DNA of 64,000 nt. It comes from Conus ventricosus. Its lineage: Eukaryota; Mollusca; Gastropoda; Neogastropoda; Conidae. The notes under the pieces are model-generated. The model did no database searches and was not told the DNA's origin. It saw only the letters and a list, made by a program, of their open reading frames with translations. The stretch spans positions 46,452,873 through 46,516,872 of the forward strand of contig CM031614.1 of assembly GCA_018398815.1 (NCBI GenBank), given 5' to 3'. Position 1 is the first letter of the stretch, and each line of letters opens with the position of its first letter. This document shows, piece by piece, positions 1 to 10,122 of this stretch. The translations under genes were made by a program, and so were the position numbers.

Positions 1-1293
1 AACATGTCTGCCATGCCGCTGTGTGCGCCGTCTACAACTGTGTCTGCTCAGTGCTAAAAGCTTTTTGGTGTCTCCATGGTGTGCAGCGCAGCTACATCCA
101 TTGCATTCCAGTAAGCACTTTATTCAGTGTTTTCTGCCTGTGTCGTTTGCACTGCTACCACTATTGTAATGACAACCTTCTGTGCAGGACTTATTTCTAG
201 ATACCTTGACTTATTTGGTGTGTGTGTGTCTGTGCTCATATATGATTATTAAGCTGATGTATTCCTAGGTCTGGGTATAGATACAGTGACTCATTTGGTA
301 ACTTCTGTAATGCTTGTAAATCTCTCCTGCTGTGGACCCCGTCTTGGATTGTTTTATATGGACTGGTAAAATACACATTTTTTTTTTTTTTGCTATTAAC
401 AACACAAGACTTGCATCATTATTGTTGACTTCTTTTTTGTATTTTTGAAAGTTAGGTTAAGTTTGCCATGGTTGCATTTTTAGACTTTTTTGTGAGGCAT
501 AACTCTTGGTATGTCTTCCATTTGTTTCAAAGCTTATTGTTTGGAGTCTGTGCAGACTCATCTTGCCCATAAATTGCTCTTCTGACTGAGCACTTGTCAT
601 GATTATTTGACTGTCTCTATTTCTGTCTGTCCATTCATCGATTCTTCAGTATAAGTATCTTGTTAAACATACTCTTTTGATTCATGCTTGATGTGTGTGT
701 GCAGTGTTTAAATGAGTGTGTGGAAAATTTCTTCGTGTGTGGCCCAGCTCGTATTGATATGTGCCATAACTGTTTCAGTTCCTGACACTTGTCCTTCCTA
801 TTAGTGTCTCGTTCTTGTTTCCTCCCCCCAACATTTTGGTTTGTGTTCGATTTGATGATGAAAACTCTTTATGTACTCTCCCGATATTGGGTCCTGTTTT
901 GTTCAGCATTGTCCGAACTGTCCCATTTGCCGTTACATGATTATCCTGGTAGTTTGTTAGACATGTTTGTTTCTCTCCTGCTTATATCCTGGCCACTCCT
1001 GGGTATGTTTCCTGTACTTCCTGGTACATGAAGCTTAGCTGCGTCTGGATATATGTCTCCTTTCCTGACTCATACCTCTCCAACCTACCCCTTTGTGTAT
1101 GCCCTACTTCCTGCTTCATATTTCAGTTGTATGTCAAAATTGTGACTGTTTAGTTGACAAATATTGACCTGGTTTACAAAAGCTCATGTTTATTACTCAG
1201 TTAGTAAATATCTGGTTTTTGTTCCATTCTGTTGTATGTTCATATGCATGTATGCACATGCACAAACCCATACATGTGCATGCATGCTCATGT

Positions 1294-1400
<107 letters not shown>

Positions 1401-1733
1401 CATGCACTCACAGATTCATGAGTTATTTCTACAGAGTGACAAAAATATCAACAAGCTTGTGTAAATTTTCTTTAAAAAGAAAAAAAAAAGCTTGGATAGA
1501 TATATATTTAAAAAAATCTTCAAGTTGAATTCTTTTTCTAGTTGATCTGTTACCAGTACTGTGTTATGGAATTTTTTTCATAATGTGTTTTCATTGCACT
1601 CTTTGTATCGTCTCTTACTAGCAGTAGCACTCTGTTAGACAGATTATACCATTCACTATATTGACCTGATGGTAGATCCTTAATAATAGTTAATACTATA
1701 ATATATTTATCATATCCTTACATTGTCTTTTTG

Positions 1734-1764
<31 letters not shown>
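1734..1764. repeat. (TCA)n microsatellite
   Basis: About ten uninterrupted TCA triplets. Confidence 0.95.
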
Positions 1765-1837
1765 AATTATCGAGTCCTTATCTTGTGCTTAATCTGATCT
1801 CTGTGGTGTGTGGATGAGTGTATGTTTGTGTGCGCAC

Positions 1838-1840
<3 letters not shown>

Positions 1841-1897
<57 letters not shown>
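1841..1897. repeat. (GT)n microsatellite
   Basis: About 28 GT dinucleotides in an uninterrupted run. Confidence 0.95.
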
Positions 1898-1899
<2 letters not shown>

Positions 1900-2019
1900 T
1901 TGTCCATGGTAATGATAGATGTTTGCCTTAGGTGATGGCAATATCACAAGCTATGATAACATTTGGGATGTGTGGTTCTAACTTTACCAAATTTCTCATA
2001 TTTTTCTTTTTAACGTCGT

Positions 2020-3200
2020 GGCAGATTTTTGTGTTGTATGTTGTTCTGATCATTTGTGACAGATGTTTATGTTGTCAAGTTCACTTGTGTTGTCTGTTGT
2101 TCTGTTCATGTCATAACAGATATTTATGTTGAACTTATGTCATCACAGATATTCGTGTTTTCTGTTTCCCTGCTCATGTCATGACAGACATTGTGTTGTG
2201 TGTTGTCCTGATTTGTCATGACAGATATTTGTGTTTGTCCTGATTATTGTCATGACATATTTGTGTTTTGTGCTGATGATACGTGCATACATATTTGTAT
2301 TGTCCTGATGATGTCGATGACATAATTTGTGTTTTATGTTGTCCTGATGATGTCATGACATATATTTGTGTTTTGTGTTGTCCTGATGATGTCATGACAT
2401 ATATTTGTGTTTTGTGTTGTCCTGATGATGTCATGACATATATTTGTGTTTTGTGTTGTCCTGATATGTCATGACAGATATTTGTGTTCTGTGTTGTCCT
2501 GATGATGTCATGACATATATTTGTGTTTTGTGTTGTCCTGATTATGTCATGACAGATATTTGTGTTGTGTGTTGTCCTGATTATGTCATGACAGATATTT
2601 GTGTTGTCCTGATTTTGTCATGATAGGTATTAATTTTGTGTTGTGTGCTGGCCTGATTATGTCACGACAGATATTTGTGTTGTGTGTTGTCCTGATTATG
2701 TCATGACAGATATTTGTGTTGTGTGTTGTCCTGATGATGTCATGACAGATGTTTGTGTTGTCCTGATTATGTCATGACAGATATTTGTGTTGTGTGTTGT
2801 CCTGATGATGTCATGACAGATGTTTGTGTTGTGTGTTGTCCTGATTATGTCATGACAGATATTTGTGTTGTGTGTTGTCCTGATGATGTCATGACAGATT
2901 TTGTGTTGTGTGTTGTCCTGATGATGTCATGACAGATTTTGTGTGTGTGTTGTCCTGATTATGTCATGACAGATATTTGTGTTGTGTGTTGTCCTGATGA
3001 TGTCATGAAGTATTTGTGTTTTTGTTTCCCTGACTGATCATGACAGATATTTGTTTGTTGATTATGTCATCACGACATTGTTGATTTTGCGTTATGATGA
3101 CATGATTGTCTGTGTCATGTTATGACAGAGATGTTTCCTGATGATGTCATGAAGATTGTGTTTGGTCCACATGATGACAGATATTTTATTGTTGTCCTGT
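2020..3200. repeat. 39-bp minisatellite with palindromic core
   Basis: About 1.2 kb of head-to-tail copies of a roughly 39-bp unit. Each copy contains the perfect palindrome TGTCATGACA followed by GATATTTGTGTT and TGTTGTCCTGAT. Central copies (about 2,330-2,990) are nearly identical. Copies decay at both edges, and a few diverged remnants occur near 4,700-4,790. Some copies lack part of the GTGTTGTGT stretch, giving shorter periods. Confidence 0.92.
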
Positions 3201-3603
3201 ATGTCATGAAGATATTTGCGTATTGTTGTTATTTTCTGATGAAGGGTGTGTTCTGTTGGTCACATCAGACAAATCCGTCCCTACTAAACAAATGTTTTAA
3301 TGAACTCTCAGTCATCAAATCCACCTAAAAATCTGGAAAACCATTCAGACCAGCAAAATTTCCACAGCCGGTATATGTCCACACTAGCATTGTCCCTTGT
3401 TTCATAAAGGAAACAAGGTCATAAGACAAATAATTCTGCCTCCTTTTTTTTTCTTTCTTTTTGTACAGCCAATGGTAGTTGGCAAAGTTCTTTTAACAAT
3501 AACTTTCCAATGGCCCAGTTTTTTCTCAGCAACGGAGCACTTGTTGACGTGCGCTCAGGAAGAAATAATCCCTGTTTGGAGTGGTGAAAAATCGAATTTC
3601 ATC

Positions 3604-4028
3604 ATCATCAGGACCGGGGCCGGAATAGCTCAGTTGGTAGAGCGCCGGACTCGTGATCCTGGGGTTGCGGGTTCGAATTTCGGTATAGGGGGATTTTTCC
3701 CTCGGAGTTAACATTGGTTCTGACTCCATTCCCCACACAGTCCTTCGAATGAGACTATAAACCGAGGTTCCGTGTGTGAACGCACGCACAACATCTTGCA
3801 CACACGTAAAATTCCATCACCAACTTTCGAAGAGAAGGCCAGTTTGGCCGTTGGTATGGATGACACGTGACACATAGCATGCACCTTCCCCGAAGATGGA
3901 GTATGGCTGCCTTAATGGCGGATAAAAAGGGTCATACACACAAAACGCCACTGCCTGGCTATACAGGGAGTGTTCGCAGGAGTATCAGCCTGCGTACGCA
4001 GAAAGAAAGAAAAAAAATCATCAGGACC
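3604..4028 (+). mobile_element. tRNA-derived SINE with target-site duplication
   Basis: A 12-bp direct repeat, ATCATCAGGACC, occurs at 3,604-3,615 and 4,017-4,028 and brackets a roughly 400-bp insert. The insert begins with a tRNA-like head: an A-box (TAGCTCAGTTGGTAGAGC) near 3,626, a plausible anticodon arm, and a B-box (GGTTCGAATTTC) near 3,670. A unique body follows, including TTCGAATGAGAC near 3,744, and the insert ends in a short A-rich tail. This is the classic structure of a full-length SINE mobilised by a LINE. The head is not a functional tRNA gene, because the 3' acceptor side does not pair cleanly. The family name is not identified. Confidence 0.88.
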
Positions 4029-5130
4029 ACATTTCCTTTAGCAATTTCCACTGGGCACCCTCAGGTAGGTGAGGTCTTGACAGTGTCCAGAAATTTGCTG
4101 AGTGAGACAGCAAGATATGTTAAGACCCGGTCAGTCATGAAGAAGTGGAAGTGGCCTTGGTTTGATGAAGGAATCAAGAGCAAATCTTGGAGTAAGCAGA
4201 TTGCTTGTATTGTTAACACCCCCATTTTCCCAGTCCCTCTAGATGTCCCGTTTGATGTGATTTTTGAATTTCTGAAAGAGATTAACATTTTACATCTGAT
4301 CTAAGATTTAAAGGACGAAACGTTTTAATGAAATTTCTGGTGTGTTTTTAGAAAGTGTGTTTTTAATGAGTTGGGTGAATGTCCTTTTTTTTTTTCCAAA
4401 TAACTTGAGAGATTGACTTAATGCGGTGACAGCCCTGACACGACCCTTTGATGTCAGCTGGGCTATAAGCACATTCTGTCTCTCTGTCTTATCTCCCCAG
4501 TCCCTCCTACCTACCCCATATTTACAAAGAATCAGAAGTTGATGAAAACCCACTCCCACCTCCCGAACCACTTCCCATTCAACTTTCACATTAAGGCATG
4601 GAAAATGTTTAGGATACACCGTGCCGGTGCTGTCCTTTTAGTGTTCCTCTCACTGGTTTAGTGGTTAATATCATGATGGGAACTTCTGTTCTGGTCCTAT
4701 GTGTTGAGCATCGTGGCAGATGTTTTTTTTATGTGTGTTCAGATCATCTTCATGACAAATTCTCTGTATATGTTGTCCTGACAGTATGATGATTGATTCT
4801 GTGAGTGTTTTCATTCAGTGCGAGTGTTTCCATTCAGTGGGTTGGGATGGATTGTATGTGGATCACGTTAGCCTGATGGTGTCTCATTTGATTCTTTATT
4901 CTCTTGTTTATTTTTTTGTTTGGTGGTGGTGATCTCTTTTATTTGAAAAATGTGCCCTTATTGGTGTGTGTGTTTGGGTGTGTGTGTGGTGTGTGCGTGC
5001 GTGCGTGCATGTGTGTGTGTGTTCTGCTGCTGCATGGTAAGTCTTTAAATGAATACTGATTGTTGGAAGTCAGTTCATCAAAACCCTTTGAGTTACGTAC
5101 AGTTGAATGTCTTTTTTCTTTTCTCTGCAG

Positions 5131-5162
5131 AGAAGAATCGAGTTTCAGCCCAGAAAATAAAG
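5131..5162 (+). CDS. Candidate 32-nt internal exon, unknown gene
   Basis: A strong pyrimidine tract ending CTCTGCAG precedes 5,131, and a GT donor (GTATTT) follows 5,162. Joined in phase to the next exon it would encode KNRVSAQKIK just before GEAAQLRL. It is short and its identity is unknown. The KNRVSAQ string is reminiscent of bZIP basic regions, but the following residues do not form a leucine zipper, so no family is assigned. Confidence 0.35.
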
Positions 5163-5315
5163 GTATTTAACAAAACCCACTTTCACTAGGAAAAAGCTCG
5201 CTTAGCATCCTGTTTCCTGAGAGTCTGCTAGACCATTGTGTACAACACACAAAAACAAATGAAACAAGCTGATACAATGTCTCAAACTAAAACCCGCCTC
5301 ATGCTTGCTCTTCAG

Positions 5316-5820
5316 GGGGAAGCGGCCCAGCTGCGTCTCACCCCATCCTGGCCGAAGAGAGCTGGCAGTCAGGAAACAGGGGGGCTCAACCGACGGTCAG
5401 ATGAGGACAGCAACAACAGCAACAACAACAGCCCAGCAGTGGCGAAATCCCAGATGTCGCCACAACCTGGGCGAAGCGCTGCGCCGGTGTCCGCGGCGGT
5501 GTCGCAGCCTTCTCCTCAAGCAGGTGGGCCTGGCTCTGCCACCGTGTCGCAGCCGTCACCGCAGCTCCGCCGAAGCGCGGCGCCCGTTTCTAGCCCTGTT
5601 GTGCCACAGCCATCACCGCAGCCCCCGGAGCGCCGCGGTTGTATCGCAACAATCGCCGCAGCTTCGCCGAAGCGCGGCGCCTGGGTCACCGGCTGTGTCA
5701 CAACCATCGCCGCAGCCTCGCCGAAGCGTTGCCCCTGCTTCCACAGCTGTTGCCAAAACTGCAGTTCCTGATTCGTCGGAGTCTTCGAGCCCTGCCCTGT
5801 CTGCCTCTGCACCGTCCAGT
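5316..5820 (+). CDS. Pro/Ser-rich repeat exon of unidentified gene
   Basis: Likely a coding exon. An acceptor (CTCTTCAG) lies before 5,316, and a near-perfect donor (GTGAGT) follows 5,820. The frame opening GEAAQLRLTPSW runs through an Asn/Ser stretch (SNNSNNNS), then a degenerate repeat of about 19 residues with core VSQPSPQ-x-RRSAAPVS, present about five times, and ends SSESSSPALSASAPSS. The exon is far more GC- and CpG-rich than its surroundings. The repeat frame shifts by one base near 5,622-5,640. A five-C run there (CAGCCCCCGGAG) has one C too many for the frame to stay open, so this is either a sequencing indel or an allele-specific frameshift. No known domain is recognised, and the low-complexity sequence prevents a functional call. 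Downstream exons in matching phase were not found. Confidence 0.55.
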
Positions 5821-7020
5821 GTGAGTTAGACTGCCCTGTGCTTGTCCATGGCAATGTCACAACGAGGGATCTAGAGTGGTGTGTGATCGACAGAGAGCTG
5901 TCGGAAGGATGAGCGATGTTTTGAGTCATATCAGCTGATGATGATTTGAAGGCATGCTGAGTTAACTTTCTGTGCTGATGAGTGGAGTCACCTGGAATAG
6001 TATGATGATTTTTAGAATGATGACCTGTGATGATGATGATGATGATATATGAGTGACCTCTAGTGATAGTGAGTGACTTTTGAATGGTGAATGAAGTTGT
6101 TTGCGATGCTGAATGACTGGGAGTTGGTCTGAGTGCTGATGCAAGTGAACTAGCGCTGCATGAGATTATATTTAGTATCTCCGACTCTAGTGATACATAG
6201 AGTGACCTAAGGGTCTTACCAGTGACCGCCAGTGATGTTGACTGTAAATGATCTGGTGTGTGTTTGGGTTTTTTTAGTTGACATGGAATGACGGCGAGTG
6301 ATAAGGAAAACACAGGGTGATGTGGAGTCATCAGTGGAGTCATGTGTCGCTGGCATTCAGTTGGTGCGATTTTGAGTTTTCGATGGCAGAGTATGTTGAA
6401 TTCGTGGCAGTTGTAGAGTGACACTGAGGTACTGGCAATATTGGGTACTGGCAGTTGGGTACTGGCAGTTAAGATCAGTGATGTTGTCACTGAGTTGGCT
6501 GGATTGAATCTAATGGCTGTGAGTCTGACAGTTATTGGGATCATAAGCAAATTGAAATGAAATCATGCAGTGGAAAACAAAGAGTCATTAAATCATCAGG
6601 TGAGAAGCATGAATTATTTTGAATTCATGATGATAAAGAGGAAGGGTACACACCACCACATCGGATTCATATGGTAATGACAGATAGACAGCACCATATG
6701 GTGCATGTCGCTTTACACAGAGTATAGCATAAGAAAAGATACGTTACTGATAAAAACAGTTGTTGAGAGGCAAGTTCTTGATGCCTTTTTTCACAAAGAT
6801 AACAGTGCTATCTATGTGAGCATTAAATGGAATTTTGAGGAGGGGGGGGGGGGGGGGGGGGGGGGCAGGGAGCAAGACGGTCAAAGAAATTCTTGTAAGT
6901 ATTTAATGCTAAGAGAGAGAGAGAGAGAGTGAGTGGGAGAAATAGACTGAGAGAGCTTTTTTTTTTCAAGTATTGAGACACATCTAGAGAAGAGGGATAG
7001 GCAGGACAAGTGAGACAGAC

Positions 7021-7059
<39 letters not shown>

Positions 7060-7618
7060 TTGTGTAGAAAGAGAAGTTGTGTAAGTTTTGAGAAACAGAT
7101 AGAGGGAACAAGAGAGACAGACAGACACATAGAGAATTTGTGTAAATATTGAGAAGGGAGAGAGAAAAAGAAAGATGAAGGAGCAAGAGAGCAGGGGTGT
7201 GTGGAGAGAGATAACTCGTTATAACGCATGAAATCCTTCGAATTGGTCTTAAATTGGAAAGATTTAGAGGTAAATTTGAGTATAAGTTGAGTGTAGTCTG
7301 TGAGAGGAAAAAGGAGGGATCATTAGAAAGACAAATATTTAAAAGGAGTCTAGTTATGGGGATCTCCAATGGCAGGTTTCTGTGTATTGAACAAAAATGG
7401 CTATTGTCCTTCATGCCTTGGTCTCATCATGACAATCTCATTTTTCGATTTCGTCTTTACTGCGAGGGCTATGGCATGTTCATGTCCAAATCTTCAGTAT
7501 CCGCGGCAGCATGGTCCTTGTTGATGCTACTCCGGCGCTGAGCAAGTCTATTTTTTTGACAGAGCAGTTACTGTAGTAGGTAAGATGATGTGATGTGGGT
7601 AACAGGCACTTCTATATA
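5821..7618. other. Non-coding stretch with low-complexity DNA
   Basis: Probable intron. About 5,870-6,530 is rich in GAGTGA and GATGAT motifs, which leaves the minus strand open for a long artefactual frame. A (GAT)n run lies near 6,028-6,046. Downstream are a 24-nt G run (6,842-6,865) and GA-rich tracts (about 6,914-6,929 and 7,020-7,058). No gene recognised. Confidence 0.5.
6842..6865. repeat. Poly(G) tract
   Basis: Uninterrupted run of 24 G, followed downstream by (GA)n tracts. Length is uncertain because long homopolymers are often miscounted. Confidence 0.85.
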
Positions 7619-8013
7619 CAGGCATGGGAATTGTCAGCGAAAACGCTGATTTCCGCGGCAGTAAAATTTGCTTTCCGCGAAAACGAAATTGCGTCCGCGA
7701 AAAAAATAATCCGGGGTACAAAAAATATAAAGCATCGGTTTTAGCTGTTGCTGAACTAGTCTCGGCTGGCCTAGACCAAGTTATACTAACGCGAGCGTTA
7801 TCTCGTTCTCTGTTCTCGTTCTCGCGGAAGTTTGGGTATGGACGATCGAGACTATTGCGGAACGCGAGCGTACTGTGTTTGCGTGCTGCGAACGCCTGCC
7901 TCAGTTACCCGAATCGCCAGCAACAGCAGCTAGTAACTCTCGCGGGCAGCCCAAATTTGTGAATGTCGTGACTTTCTGCGCATGCGCAAACTTTGAACAG
8001 GCGTGTTTTCAAC

Positions 8014-8296
8014 ATGGCGTGCCTTGGTCGTGTGGTAAACTTCAGCGATCCGTTCTTAGACAAGTGCCCAAATAAATGGAAAGGGGAGTGGATATTTGTA
8101 GTTGTGGAGGTGGAAATCGGAGATGTAGTAAAGACGCGCTTTCGCAAGATAAATATCAGTGGAGCTGCACGGTGTATTGTCTGCAACAAAGACGTATCTT
8201 ACGCCAGTCGTGGTGTTTCAACACTGACTGACCATCTCCGCTCAAAGAAGCATCAGGATAAGTGTGCGTCTCTGGAAAGTAATCAACGTTTGCCAG
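8014..8296 (+). CDS. BED/C2H2-type zinc-finger exon, transposon-linked
   Basis: The ATG at 8,014 opens a 94-codon frame ending at a strong donor (CCAG|GTAAGA). Residues 54-80 form a CX2C-X16-HX5H finger (Cys54, Cys57, His74, His80; core ARCIVCNKDVSY). This resembles the BED-like fingers at the N terminus of hAT transposases and domesticated relatives, which bind DNA at element ends. The N terminus is short and has Trp residues (KWKGEW) before the finger. A CpG-rich stretch lies immediately upstream and could be its promoter. A possible 23-nt next exon lies at about 8,618-8,640, between TCTTCAG and GTAATG, and its phase is compatible. The finger call is solid. Whether it belongs to the enclosing TIR element or to a host gene is inferred from position only. 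Confidence 0.6.
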
Positions 8297-8361
8297 GTAA
8301 GATGTACTTCAAGTATTATACTAGTACACTACCATACTAGTTATCCGCTTGCATGTGTGTA

Positions 8362-8587
8362 GCAGTAAACAAGGGAGCTGCTTGTATGACATTCTTCTCA
8401 GTGACAGCAGTAAACAGGGGAGCTGCTTGTATGACATTCTTCTCAGTGACAGCAGTAAACAGGGGAGCTGCTTGTGTGACATTCTTCTCAGTGACAGCAG
8501 TAAACAGGGGAGCTGCTTGTGTGACAGTCTTCTCAGTGACAGCAGTAAACAGGGGAGCTGCTTGTGTGACAGTCTTCTCAGCAGTAA
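8362..8587. repeat. 45-bp minisatellite, five copies
   Basis: Five tandem copies of a 45-bp unit starting GCAGTAAACAGGGGAGCTGC, at 8,362, 8,407, 8,452, 8,497 and 8,542. Because 45 is a multiple of three, frames stay open on both strands (for example a 15-residue AVNRGAACMTFFSVT repeat). It lies just after the zinc-finger exon's donor and is most simply intronic. Confidence 0.95.
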
Positions 8588-9332
8588 ACTTCAAATACCT
8601 TCCTGTTTTCTCTTCAGAGATGCTTGCCTCAGCTCTAGAGGTAATGCCTGGTGCCAGTGTCTGTAACCAGTTTCAAGTGAATGTGTCCAGGCTTAACTTT
8701 TCTTTTGTGTGTGTGGGGGTGTTTCTTAGTTGGTTGGTTGGTTGATTGGTGATTGTTTGGATTGGTTGGGTTGGTTGATTGTTGTTTTGTTTTTGTTGTT
8801 TGTTTTGTTTGTTTTTTGAGCCTGTGTGATCTTTGTAGTCAGCTGGAGATAAACTCATAGAACTGAATAAAAACATTTTGTGTGAAAATTGTTTTTGTTT
8901 GTTGTTTTAATGCTAATTTACTTCATTTTTTTTTACGTTCTTAAATCCATAAAAATGAAGTCAGGATAGCCCAGATTGCACAGATTTTGATCTTGAAAAA
9001 AAAATTTTCCGGGGGGGCATGCCCCCGGACCCCCCTTGATTTCAGAGTTTTCACTTTCAGTCAATTCCCATGCCTGATATATCGCTGAAGTGATTCGGTA
9101 GCAGTGTAGTATCCTTTCATGGGTGGTCTCACCCAGCTGGTGATATAATGGTTCCAGGACTGCAGAACAAAAAGCCAGGGTGTGAACATGCAGTAGGGAC
9201 AATCGGCTCGACAGTAGCGTCATTATGAGGGTAGGGATAACTGGAGGAAAAGAAGACATGCAAGTAGACTGACTTATAAACAGATGAACAAAATCACAGT
9301 GAAGCATTTTTTTTGTCTTTGCATTCTTGCAG

Positions 9333-9519
9333 TGCTGATGTTTACCAAGCCATGCCTGTGGCTCAGAAGAGCCCTATGTCTGGTTGCAAAGATTGGCATG
9401 CACAAAGCAAAACTAAAGCAAGTCTCATGGCTTATCATGCAGGCACACAGTTGGTTGATGAAAGATGGTGCCTGAAGCTGTTAGTTGGTGCTTTCTCCCA
9501 TGCCGAATTCACTCAACAG
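9333..9519 (+). CDS. Weak exon candidate, unknown product
   Basis: A T-rich tract and TTGCAG precede 9,333, and a CAG|GTGCCG donor is possible after 9,519. The open frame encodes ADVYQAMPVAQKSPMSG and continues to HAEFTQQ. The composition looks protein-like, but no family is recognised and the phase does not match the neighbouring candidate exons. It may be spurious. Confidence 0.22.
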
Positions 9520-9737
9520 GTGCCGTGTGCTGTGTTGTGCATGTCAGTGTCTGTGTACACTTGGCAAAGTAAAAAGAAAATCAGATTCTCCTGCAGAATT
9601 TCTAGCCGCCACTGGCAATTTGGCACATATTAGATCTAACAAAATAATCACCCTAGCCGCCACTGGCAATTTGGCATATATTAAATCTAACAAAATAATC
9701 ACCCACAAACAAATGTTTGCATGAAAATAAACATTAA

Positions 9738-9740
<3 letters not shown>

Positions 9741-9802
<62 letters not shown>
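9741..9802. repeat. (CA)n microsatellite
   Basis: 31 uninterrupted CA dinucleotides. Confidence 0.97.
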
Positions 9803-9804
<2 letters not shown>

Positions 9805-10009
9805 TTATACAGAAGCAGGAAAAGACAAGGTATTGGAGGAAATTGGAGAAGTCTCCTTTGTTTTTGTCTTATAAGAATTCAGTTGAGCTGCTTTGCTAGG
9901 CTGAAGCCACTGGGATATTTTCAGTATATCTCATTAGGCAACGAACTCCTACCTGAGCAGCTGCAAAAGAGAAACAATATTTGCCTGTGAATAGTGATTT
10001 TCATTTCAG

Positions 10010-10122
10010 GGCTGCAGTCTGTTCATGCACCAGTAGATGAATGGAGTAATCTAGGAGGAGAGTATACAGACATAAGCTGTGGCGGAGAGCAGAGTGAAAA
10101 GCACTTCAATAAAGACTTGTAA
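10010..10122 (+). CDS. Candidate terminal exon, unknown gene
   Basis: Acceptor TTTCATTTCAG precedes 10,010. After two bases completing a codon, the frame encodes 36 residues beginning LQSVHAPVDEWSNLGG and ending KHFNKDL, then TAA at 10,120-10,122. The codon composition and hydrophilic ending look like a real C terminus. The best polyadenylation signal downstream is AATAAA at 10,676-10,681. No family is recognised, and the link to the Pro/Ser-rich exon upstream is untested. Confidence 0.3.

Larger units (their letters stand above)
7619..9076 (+). mobile_element. DNA transposon-like element with 15-bp TIRs
   Basis: The sequence CAGGCATGGGAATTG at 7,619-7,633 recurs as an exact reverse complement at 9,062-9,076, bounding 1,458 bp. 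Beside the left end is CpG-rich DNA with repeated CCGCG motifs. Just inside the right end is a GC hairpin (CCGGGGGGGCATGCCCCCGG). A CAGG..CCTG end and an enclosed BED-type zinc finger fit hAT-like elements. The flanks (TCTATATA on the left, ATATATCG on the right) share only TATA-type sequence, so an 8-bp hAT duplication is not proven. No transposase catalytic domain is present, so this is an internally deleted copy or the element is broken up by introns. Confidence 0.65.

Noticed and set aside
3616..3690. Possible tRNA gene
   Set aside because: It has good A and B boxes but poor acceptor-stem pairing, is fused to a SINE body and is flanked by target-site duplications. It is the SINE head.
3867..4304. 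145-codon plus-strand frame ending KEINILHLI
   Set aside because: It starts inside the SINE and runs into unique AT-rich DNA. No splice context or family similarity makes it credible as a gene.
5131..5162. bZIP transcription factor (KNRVSAQ)
   Set aside because: Only seven residues resemble a basic region. The next exon lacks heptad leucines, so this is chance similarity.
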